Origin: Schleiferiaceae bacterium
GTDB lineage: Bacteria; Bacteroidota; Bacteroidia; Flavobacteriales; Schleiferiaceae
Direction of reading: 5' to 3'
DNA length: 5,413 nt
Assembly: GCA_022424815.1 (NCBI GenBank)
Contig: JAKMGS010000117.1
Location: 1 to 5,413, forward strand
Below, one piece after another: positions 1-5,413 of this stretch. The notes under the pieces are model-generated. The model saw only the letters and a program-made list of their open reading frames with translations. It had not been told where the DNA came from and did no database searches. A program made the position numbers and the translations under genes. Position 1 is the first letter of the stretch, and each line of letters begins with the position of its first letter.

Positions 1-602
1 TGAGGTTTGGAATCATTTCAATTCGTGCTTTATTGCGCCACGGCCTGCAGCATAACGACACCTTTGTGAATGAATTGATCTGGCGTGATTTTTTCCAGAT
101 GGCGTTGTATAATTTTCCGGAAAGTAGAGAGAAGGCGATCAAGCCGAAATACGACCGCATTGTTTGGGAGAACAACGAAGATCATTTCAAGGCTTGGTGC
201 AAGGGTAAAACGGGGTATCCCATTGTGGATGCAGGAATGCGTGAACTCAATGCCACAGGGCACATGCACAATCGCGTACGTATGATTGTTGCGAGTTTCT
301 TGACCAAACACCTTTTAATCGATTGGAGATGGGGCGAGGCGTATTTCGCTCAGAAGCTATTGGACTTCGATCTCGCCAGCAATATCGGTGGGTGGCAATG
401 GGCCAGTGGTAGTGGATTAGATGCAGCCCCTTATTTCAGAGTGTTCAATCCGACGTCTCAAATGGAGAAGTTTGATAAGGACCTGAGGTATATTAGGAAA
501 TGGGTGCCGGAATTGGACACACTTCTCTATCCTAAACCAATTGTGGAACACAAATGGGCTCGAGAACGTTGTCTAGAAAGGTTTAAGGAGGCGCTAGCCT
601 AA
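1..602 (+). CDS. phrB: Deoxyribodipyrimidine photolyase, class I CPD type (C-terminal part, 5' end outside window)
   Basis: Light-driven repair enzyme that splits cyclobutane pyrimidine dimers in DNA using FADH-. The frame is already open at base 3 (RFGIISIRALLRHG), so the start and the N-terminal antenna domain lie upstream; 199 residues are visible. They align closely with the FAD-binding domain of E. coli PhrB from memory. Equivalents of Glu274 (nt 72-74), Trp277 (81-83), Met345 (282-284), Asn378 (381-383) and Trp384 (in GGWQW) are present, which favours a CPD photolyase over a (6-4) photolyase or cryptochrome. The electron-transfer tryptophan triad (E. coli 306, 359, 382) is intact at nt 165-167, 324-326 and 393-395 with identical spacing. 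The E. coli insertion between WLPEL and the PQPIVEHK motif is missing, as I recall for Bacteroidota members. Trp in E. coli TGWMHNR is His here (TGHMHNR). The stop TAA at 600-602 lies one base from the stop of the convergent gene. Confidence 0.95.
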   Translation, partial: RFGIISIRALLRHGLQHNDTFVNELIWRDFFQMALYNFPESREKAIKPKYDRIVWENNEDHFKAWCKGKTGYPIVDAGMRELNATGHMHNRVRMIVASFLTKHLLIDWRWGEAYFAQKLLDFDLASNIGGWQWASGSGLDAAPYFRVFNPTSQMEKFDKDLRYIRKWVPELDTLLYPKPIVEHKWARERCLERFKEALA

Positions 603-603
603 C

Positions 604-2019
604 TTATTTAACCGTTGAATATCCAAAGAGTTGCTTCTCTTTGATCACCGTATCCACGTATTTAGGTAGACATTCTTCCCATCCGTCTTCACCGCAACGA
701 ATCTTGTTGAGCACCTCGCGTGAGAAGATATTCGTGATACTTTCATCGTATTCTTCGATATCGAGAATGCGATTGTGGAAAATCAAATAATCAATAATAG
801 GGCGGAACCTAGGGTGCACCTCTGCATCTTCCTTCCTTGTCACCTTTGAGGCGGCATCCTCTTGGAATGGATATACAAGGATCTTTAAGTCTTTAGAGAA
901 AATACGGCCGAAGGCTTCGAGAATACCGCCTTGTAGATCGCGGTAATACTTTTCGTTGAAGAGTTCGCTTAAGTTGTTTACTCCCATAACGAGGCCTTGG
1001 CGTTTCTTGGAGAATCGGCCAAAGTAGTCGACGAGCTTATAATATTCCTGGTAGTTTGAAATCAATACCGTCTGTCCTAGGCTACATAGGATTTCTGCAC
1101 GATCTAAGAAATCTTGCTCATCAATCTCTCCATCCGCCAAAAGGTTGTTCAAGGTGATTTCCCATAGCACTACGGTCTTATCTGGATTGACGCGTTTATC
1201 GCTAGCGAAAACCTCGTAACCGCGCTTTATCATATCCATGTTCACCTTAGTCACAGGACGGAACGAACCGCGCATCGCAAGGATGTGCTTCTTGTATAGT
1301 AGTTCGGCAGGGAGCAGGTTGTTTCCTTCTGGACCGAAAATCACTGCATCTGTGTAGCCGTTTTTGATGAGTTGAAGCGACATTAATCGGTTATCGACAT
1401 CTTCGAAATCTGGTCCCGAGAAATTCACTAAATCAATCTCAATGGCCGCACCGTCAATATTGTCGTACAAGCTCTTCAAAAACTCCTTACAATCCTCATA
1501 TGAATTGTAGGCGGCGTAAATGAGGTTGGTACCCAAGCGACCCACGGTTTCCTGTTGGTGCTTCGCCTCGTTTTCATGCAACCTGAAGTGAATGATGATA
1601 TCATTCGTACCTTTATTTGGAGCTGTTTGGAAGCGAATGCCCATCCAGCCGTGACCCTTGAAGGTCTTGGTAAAGTTGATAGTGGCTACGGTATTGGCGT
1701 AGGCGAAGTAGGTTTTGTTTGGGTGATCGTTTCGATCAAGGCGCTTTTCGATGAGATTGTACTCATGCTTGAGCATCTTTCTCAATCTACTTTCGGTAAC
1801 ATAGCGACGATCTTCTTCGATGCCGTAGATGTCGTCCGAAAAGGCTTTGTCGTAGGCACTCATTGCCTTCGCAATGGTTCCTGAAGCGGCGCCCGCTCTA
1901 AAAAATTCACGAACTGTTTCTTGCCCAGCACCTATTTCTGCGAATGTCCCGTAGATATCCGAGTTTAGGTTAATTTTAAGTGCCTTTTGGGCGGTAGTAA
2001 GAATGACGCGGTCCTTCAT
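604..2019 (-). CDS. Conserved protein of unknown function, GTFAEIGAGQE family (471 aa)
   Basis: Soluble protein of 471 residues with no signal peptide or membrane helix. I recognise the family by its N-terminal block, residues 13-34 (ending YGTFAEIGAGQE), followed by SGTIAKAMSAYDKAFSDDIYG, a middle block with VDNRLMSLQLIKNGYTDAVIF and RGSFRPVTKVNMDM, and the C-terminal LFGY motif. From memory, such proteins are widespread and highly conserved in Bacteroidota and also occur in cyanobacteria. Databases often label them 'TonB-dependent receptor' or 'nicotinate-nucleotide adenylyltransferase'. Neither label is supported here: there is no beta-barrel or plug region, no signal peptide and no HxGH nucleotidyltransferase motif. 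The function is therefore unknown. The ATG at 2017-2019 is chosen over an in-frame GTG at 2062-2064 because conserved sequence starts just after it (KDRVILTTAQKAL) and a TAnnTTTG promoter element lies between the two. The gene is divergent from the metallo-hydrolase and convergent with the photolyase, so it is probably monocistronic. Confidence 0.9.
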   Translation of the reverse strand: MKDRVILTTAQKALKINLNSDIYGTFAEIGAGQETVREFFRAGAASGTIAKAMSAYDKAFSDDIYGIEEDRRYVTESRLRKMLKHEYNLIEKRLDRNDHPNKTYFAYANTVATINFTKTFKGHGWMGIRFQTAPNKGTNDIIIHFRLHENEAKHQQETVGRLGTNLIYAAYNSYEDCKEFLKSLYDNIDGAAIEIDLVNFSGPDFEDVDNRLMSLQLIKNGYTDAVIFGPEGNNLLPAELLYKKHILAMRGSFRPVTKVNMDMIKRGYEVFASDKRVNPDKTVVLWEITLNNLLADGEIDEQDFLDRAEILCSLGQTVLISNYQEYYKLVDYFGRFSKKRQGLVMGVNNLSELFNEKYYRDLQGGILEAFGRIFSKDLKILVYPFQEDAASKVTRKEDAEVHPRFRPIIDYLIFHNRILDIEEYDESITNIFSREVLNKIRCGEDGWEECLPKYVDTVIKEKQLFGYSTVK

Positions 2020-2046
2020 ACTTTGTCTGATAGGTAATTGATGTAA

Positions 2047-2054
2047 CAAAAGTA
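2047..2054 (-). promoter_or_regulatory. Candidate Bacteroidota -7 promoter element for the leftward conserved gene
   Basis: Read on the minus strand this is TACTTTTG, a full match to the Bacteroidota -7 consensus TAnnTTTG. It would start transcription near 2041, leaving a leader of about 22 nt before the ATG at 2019. The upstream element is weak: CTG (2076-2078) instead of TTG at a 21 nt spacer. An 8 bp palindrome TCTGCAGA (2072-2079) overlaps it. The position supports the ATG over the upstream GTG as start. No SD-like sequence precedes the ATG, as is usual in this phylum. Confidence 0.5.
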
Positions 2055-2106
2055 AGGCTTCCACAGGTATCTCTGCAGAAGATTACTGGTTAATTCCGAG
2101 CAATAA

Positions 2107-2892
2107 ATGGACCAAAACGGTGAATTGATTTTCTTAGGTACGGGAACCTCCCAAGGGGTGCCGGTTATTGGCTGTGAATGTGAAGTATGTCGCAGCAAAG
2201 ACCTAAGAGACAAACGCTCTCGATCCTCGGTTCATTTCTCCTTTGATGGCATAGGTCTACAGATCGATACCGGGCCAGATTTTAGAGCACAGATGTTGCG
2301 TGAAGGGTTGCACCAAGTAAATGCTGTCCTGTTCACGCACGAGCATCAGGATCATATCGCAGGTCTCGACGATGTTCGCCCTATGATCTTCAGGACTAAA
2401 AAAGCCATGCCTTTATACGGCCAAGAGCGCGTGATTAACAGAATTAAGAAAGCCTTCCATTACGCCTTCGAGGAGCAACCTTACCCGGGTGCCCCAAAAT
2501 TCGATGTGCACACTATAGATGAATTGGACACCCTTGATATTGAAGGCATTGCTGTTCAACCCGTCCCGGTATACCACGGTCAACTTCCCATTTTAGGCTA
2601 CAGAATAGGGGACATGGCCTACATCACGGATGTAAAAACGGTACCGGAAGCCTCTCTTAAAAAACTGCAAGGTTTGAAAACGTTGGTATTTGACGCCTTA
2701 CATCATTACCCGCATCAGAGTCATTGTACGCTGGAGGAGGCCGTGGAATGGGCGAAGAAAATAGGTGCCGAACATACCTACTTTATTCATCTAAGCCATC
2801 GCATGGGTACGCATGAACAAACTGAGGCTCAGCTGCCTGAAGGGATGCATATCGCGTACGATGGTCTTAGATTACCGGTGAAATTGGGTTAA
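2107..2892 (+). CDS. PhnP-like metallo-beta-lactamase-fold hydrolase (261 aa)
   Basis: Cytoplasmic binuclear metal hydrolase, most like PhnP (5-phospho-alpha-D-ribosyl 1,2-cyclic phosphate phosphodiesterase) among characterised proteins. The N-terminus FLGTGTSQGVP is the family signature. Catalytic ligands are visible: His78, His80, Asp82 and His83 in THEHQDH, then His157 (VYHG), Asp175 (ITDV) and His228 (IHLSH). Cys23, Cys25 and Cys28 (GCECEVC) together with His231 match the extra structural zinc site of E. coli PhnP (Cys21, Cys23, Cys26, His225). Length is normal for the group. No phosphonate-utilisation genes are nearby, so the PhnP substrate is not implied; a general phosphodiesterase role is inference. 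Start is the ATG at 2107, eleven residues before the first glycine-rich motif-forming strand end (Gly11). No SD is seen. The stop TAA overlaps the stop of the convergent dihydroorotase-like gene. Confidence 0.9.
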   Translation: MDQNGELIFLGTGTSQGVPVIGCECEVCRSKDLRDKRSRSSVHFSFDGIGLQIDTGPDFRAQMLREGLHQVNAVLFTHEHQDHIAGLDDVRPMIFRTKKAMPLYGQERVINRIKKAFHYAFEEQPYPGAPKFDVHTIDELDTLDIEGIAVQPVPVYHGQLPILGYRIGDMAYITDVKTVPEASLKKLQGLKTLVFDALHHYPHQSHCTLEEAVEWAKKIGAEHTYFIHLSHRMGTHEQTEAQLPEGMHIAYDGLRLPVKLG

Positions 2893-2915
2893 AGTCCTAG
2901 GATTGCGCCTTTAAC
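2888..2915. repeat. Inverted repeat across overlapping convergent stop codons
   Basis: GTTAAAG (2888-2894) and CTTTAAC (2909-2915) are perfect 7-base inverted arms around a 14 nt spacer. The left arm contains both stop codons, which share the palindrome TTAA (2889-2892). Transcripts from either side could fold here, so it may be a weak bidirectional terminator. The stem is AT-rich and has no clear U-tract, so this could be chance. Confidence 0.3.
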
Positions 2916-4133
2916 AACCACTGCTTTCACAGCATGTTTGGTTGTGCTTCCAATCATTGGATTATTGAACGCCTTGCTTGCAAAACCTGTCCAGTCTTGA
3001 CCTTCTTGGGAAATTACTGTCAATTCCGCTACGGCACCTTCCTTGATACAAATCTCGGGCATGCCTAAGAGAGCACGTGGATTGGTGCTAAGTAATGCCT
3101 GAATACGCTCTGGAGAAAGTTCCAAAGCATCGAGTAAATGACAAATCGCACCTTCGAAGCCTGCCATTCCGAACGCTGCATTATCAAACTCGCATTGCTT
3201 TTGCTCAATATCCTTTGGTAGGTGATCTACGGTCAAACAATCTACAGTGCCATCAATTACCGCCTCGATTAGGGCTTGCTGATCTTCACTTGTACGTAAT
3301 GGTGGGCTAACTTTAAAACTAGTATCGTAAGTGCTTACCGCTTGGTCTGTGTAGAGCAAGTGGTGTATGTTCACACTACAGGTCACATTGAGGCCCTTGG
3401 CTTTGGCTGCTCGTACCGCTTCAATACCTTCTTTTGTACTGATACTAGCGATATGAAGTGCCCCTTCGGTATATTCCAACAACTGCAGGTCACGTGAAAT
3501 TCTAAGGTATTCGGACAGGGTGGGAGTGCCTTTGAGACCGACGAAAGTGCTGGTTTCGCCTTCATTCATTTTACCACCTGCGACTAAGTTCTCATCTTCA
3601 GGATGCACCATGATTCGGCCGAAAGAACGAGAATACAGCAGGGCTAATTTCAGTACGTTGGCATTGGTAATACCGTTTTTGTAATCCCCAAACATTGGGC
3701 TACCGTGCTGGTGCATGTCGAACATCTCACTTAACTCTTCGCCGGAACGTTCTTTGGTGGCTGTACCAATGGGGACTAAATGAATAGGGCTTTGGTCGCT
3801 CTTATTGGCTATGAATTCTACACCGGTTTTGTTATCGGCAAAAGGATGGCCATTAGAAACCACGCCTACAGCCGTGAATCCACCAACCGCAGCTGCCGCA
3901 GCACCGGAAAGTAAGGTTTCTGATTCTTCATTACCGGGCTCACCCAAATCACTATGAAGTTCTGCCATTCCTGGGTATACGGAAGCTCCGGCCGCATCCC
4001 AAACCTGGGCGGTATCCGATGTAAGTGAGCCAATAGCTGTAATGGTATCTCCTTCAATCAATACATCAATGGTTTGCAAGTGATACGGGCTGTTGATGTC
4101 AACGATGTGAGCGTTCTTGATAAGGAGCTGCAT
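2889..4133 (-). CDS. Dihydroorotase-like amidohydrolase, probably catalytically inactive (414 aa)
   Basis: Amidohydrolase-superfamily protein clearly homologous to class I dihydroorotase (PyrC), which makes dihydroorotate in pyrimidine synthesis. Family blocks are in order: small N-terminal strand domain (1-53), YPGMAELHSDLGEPG (53-67), GGFTAV (84-89), VHPEDE (176-181), GKMNEGETS (187-195), SISTKEG (230-236), HHLLYTD (257-263), KVSPPLRT (274-281), VDHLPK (302-307). Key residues differ from active enzymes: the HxH metal pair is His60-x-Asp62, the substrate Arg of HLREPG is Gly64, the metal His of CHVSTKE is Ser230, and the last His of DHAPH is Lys307. Asp150, His177 and Asp303 remain. I recall that Bacteroidota often carry such a divergent copy besides a canonical PyrC with DxVHFREPG. 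It probably acts as a scaffold or on another substrate. The ATG at 4131-4133 is preferred over an in-frame TTG at 4149-4151 because MQLLIKNAHIVD is the typical family start. It follows the BatA-like stop by one base. Confidence 0.88.
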   Translation of the reverse strand: MQLLIKNAHIVDINSPYHLQTIDVLIEGDTITAIGSLTSDTAQVWDAAGASVYPGMAELHSDLGEPGNEESETLLSGAAAAAVGGFTAVGVVSNGHPFADNKTGVEFIANKSDQSPIHLVPIGTATKERSGEELSEMFDMHQHGSPMFGDYKNGITNANVLKLALLYSRSFGRIMVHPEDENLVAGGKMNEGETSTFVGLKGTPTLSEYLRISRDLQLLEYTEGALHIASISTKEGIEAVRAAKAKGLNVTCSVNIHHLLYTDQAVSTYDTSFKVSPPLRTSEDQQALIEAVIDGTVDCLTVDHLPKDIEQKQCEFDNAAFGMAGFEGAICHLLDALELSPERIQALLSTNPRALLGMPEICIKEGAVAELTVISQEGQDWTGFASKAFNNPMIGSTTKHAVKAVVVKGAILGL

Positions 4134-4134
4134 C

Positions 4135-5413
4135 TCAGAAAATTTTGACAAAAATAAGTGCTATTAATGCGAAAACCAATGCCAAAAGCAATCCAATTTG
4201 CATGGGGTCATTTAAAACTATACTCTTAGTACCAGTAATGGCCTGGGTTTGAAAGCCAACGATACGTTGATTTTGGAGATAATAATCTGGGCCTATTTCA
4301 TTCTGAATATTCCATTCAATCCTTCGATCTCTCAATGTCCACATGTTCAAAGCCTTGTAATAGGGATGATCTAGGTCAAGTGGTGAAAAACCTTGCCGAT
4401 AAACAATACCGTCATTATGCTTATAAAATCCAGCGATAGACCCCTCGTTACATTTCAGTAATGGCTCTAAATCTTGATCAATCAATAATGAATTTGATGG
4501 ACTAGGCCAATCATAACGTAATGATGGTGCGATAAAAAAATCATTATAGAATGGTTTTTCAATAGCTGGCATAACACCACTAACATCTGATCGGTTAGCT
4601 TTTTGCGAAGATGGAAACACCAATACATTGTGAGAGGAATTCATCAAATCTTGAGGAATAAAATCAAATCCAACCAGAATCAATGTTTTGGGATCTTGAA
4701 GGGTAGTCCAAAGTTTCTTTGATGTGTACCGTATTAGGGTATCGCAACTAAAATTCTTCTTGTATCTGTCCAATTTTATTTCACTCGGTGGAGCAACCAA
4801 CCACCTATCACGAGGCTTAGAAAGTGATAACATCGCACGGTTATCAGCCAATACACTATCCGCAAACATTGTCAAGGCATAGATAGAATCATATTGTAAT
4901 GACTGAATAGGGATGGTCACCTCCGAAACATCCTCCCATTCTATTAACCTCTTTCCATTAAGCTCTAATTTCCATTCGGTTGGAATAATATTTCCACTTA
5001 TTTGCACTGCGCCTCTTTCATTTCTAGATTTTACCATCCAAGAATTGGCGATTGAATCCCTAATTGGAGCTATTACACCATTGAAACCTGGTGGAATCTT
5101 TGCAAATGCCGGAGTAATTAAAATTACATTTGAATCCGCCTTTAACGGCATTATACTAGAAGGCCATTGCCTTAAGAGAGGATAGATATTAGTCTTTACT
5201 ATTTTCTCAAATCTCGCGCCATCTCTGGTAGTGAGATTATACTTTCCCGGCGGTAGATTGTCTATGATGTCTTTTAGCCAGCTGCCTTGGTTCCATAATC
5301 CTGGATGATTATCTATTACTAATTCCTGAGTAGTCGTTTCAAAACTTGGACGACTCAAACCCAGAATTATAGAAAGTATGATTAAGGTTCTCAATGCGAG
5401 CACAATCATATCT
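4135..5413 (-). CDS. BatA-type membrane protein, short form (N-terminus outside window)
   Basis: Probable inner-membrane protein of the Bacteroidota BatA-domain group (Pfam BatA, N-terminal double-transmembrane domain). Numbering from the Met codon at 5407-5409, a membrane helix spans residues 2-18 and ends in LSRPSF. This matches the second helix and ARP-type end of the BatA N-terminal domain. The frame stays open to the window edge (Asp at 5410-5412), so the first helix and true start are missing. A large, presumably extracytoplasmic, region follows. It starts with VIDNHPGLW (31-39), in the place where vWA proteins carry DxSxS, but without the serines. A second helix closes the protein (about 404-424, QIGLLLALVFALIALIFVKIF region). 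Family members I recall are 600-700 residues, whereas this would be about 470. The stop TGA (4135-4137) lies one base from the ATG of the dihydroorotase-like gene, arguing for one operon and coupled translation. Function is unknown; links to Bat aerotolerance proteins rest on the domain only. Confidence 0.72.
   Translation of the reverse strand, partial: DMIVLALRTLIILSIILGLSRPSFETTTQELVIDNHPGLWNQGSWLKDIIDNLPPGKYNLTTRDGARFEKIVKTNIYPLLRQWPSSIMPLKADSNVILITPAFAKIPPGFNGVIAPIRDSIANSWMVKSRNERGAVQISGNIIPTEWKLELNGKRLIEWEDVSEVTIPIQSLQYDSIYALTMFADSVLADNRAMLSLSKPRDRWLVAPPSEIKLDRYKKNFSCDTLIRYTSKKLWTTLQDPKTLILVGFDFIPQDLMNSSHNVLVFPSSQKANRSDVSGVMPAIEKPFYNDFFIAPSLRYDWPSPSNSLLIDQDLEPLLKCNEGSIAGFYKHNDGIVYRQGFSPLDLDHPYYKALNMWTLRDRRIEWNIQNEIGPDYYLQNQRIVGFQTQAITGTKSIVLNDPMQIGLLLALVFALIALIFVKIF
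4149..4180 (-). promoter_or_regulatory. Candidate internal promoter ahead of the dihydroorotase-like gene
   Basis: On the minus strand, ATTG (4177-4180) is followed after 20 nt by TATTTTTG (4149-4156). This fits the Bacteroidota vegetative promoter (TTG, 17-23 nt, TAnnTTTG). Transcription would start near 4142, giving a leader of only about 9 nt before the ATG at 4133. The element lies inside the codons for the last membrane helix of the BatA-like protein, where T-rich sequence is expected anyway, so it may be chance. Confidence 0.35.

Noticed and set aside
30..311. 93-codon open frame on the - strand
   Set aside because: It is antisense to the photolyase FAD domain, whose residue-level conservation fully explains this DNA.
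589..600. AGGC-GCTA-GCCT as a terminator hairpin for the photolyase gene
   Set aside because: The stem has only four base pairs and no following T-tract, and it lies within the last codons.
1555..1884. 109-codon open frame on the + strand
   Set aside because: It lies entirely antisense to the well-conserved 471-residue protein, has no recognisable domain and no promoter or start context.
604..2019. Annotation as TonB-dependent receptor or nicotinate-nucleotide adenylyltransferase
   Set aside because: No signal peptide, plug, barrel or HxGH motif is seen, so these names would be inherited errors.
2068..2075. TATCTCTG as a -7 promoter element for the rightward metallo-hydrolase
   Set aside because: One mismatch to TAnnTTTG and no TTG at 17-23 nt upstream; too weak to list. 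TACTTTG at 2019-2025 was also considered but is one base short and far from the start.
2016..2213. 65-codon open frame on the - strand across the divergent region
   Set aside because: It overlaps the metallo-hydrolase start and its conserved GTGTSQG and Cys motifs in antisense; the peptide resembles nothing known.
4134..4151. Six-residue N-terminal extension of the amidohydrolase from a TTG codon
   Set aside because: It would overlap the upstream gene by 17 bases and start at TTG, whereas the ATG at 4131-4133 begins exactly at the usual family N-terminus.
4913..5185. 90-codon open frame on the + strand
   Set aside because: It is antisense to the BatA-like gene; its hydrophobic look is what antisense of this AT-rich coding sequence would give.

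Overview
The window looks like an ordinary chromosomal stretch from a Bacteroidota bacterium, probably a flavobacteria-like lineage with moderate GC. Three things point there. The 471-residue conserved protein at 604-2019 belongs to a family I know mainly from Bacteroidota (also cyanobacteria). The BatA-type membrane protein next to a dihydroorotase-like gene is a Bacteroidota combination. Start codons lack Shine-Dalgarno motifs, and two candidate promoters match the Bacteroidota consensus (TTG, a 17-23 nt spacer, TAnnTTTG). No RNA genes, insertion sequences, CRISPR arrays or phage genes are visible.

Layout, left to right. (1) 1-602, + strand: the C-terminal, FAD-binding part of a class I CPD DNA photolyase, whose 5' end lies outside the window. 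(2) 604-2019, - strand: a conserved protein of unknown function, convergent with the photolyase and separated from it by one base. (3) 2020-2106: an 87 bp divergent control region with a good -7 element for the leftward gene. (4) 2107-2892, + strand: a PhnP-like metallo-beta-lactamase-fold hydrolase with complete catalytic and structural metal sites. (5) 2889-4133, - strand: a dihydroorotase-like amidohydrolase whose stop codon overlaps that of gene 4 by 4 bp. Several metal and substrate ligands are replaced, so it is probably not a working dihydroorotase. (6) 4135-5413, - strand: a BatA-type membrane protein with an N-proximal and a C-terminal membrane helix, its first exported or membrane segment cut off by the window edge. 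Its stop is one base upstream of the start of gene 5.

Genes 6 and 5 form a tightly packed leftward operon. Genes 1, 2 and 4 look like independent transcription units. Almost all of the window is coding, and no non-coding stretch exceeds 100 bp.

The most interesting unit is the BatA-like / pseudo-dihydroorotase pair. A membrane protein with a degenerate vWA-like MIDAS motif is probably translationally coupled to an amidohydrolase-fold protein that has lost catalytic residues. This suggests a non-enzymatic or repurposed role for the amidohydrolase, but nothing in the window shows what that role is. I see no convincing evidence of a wholly new system.
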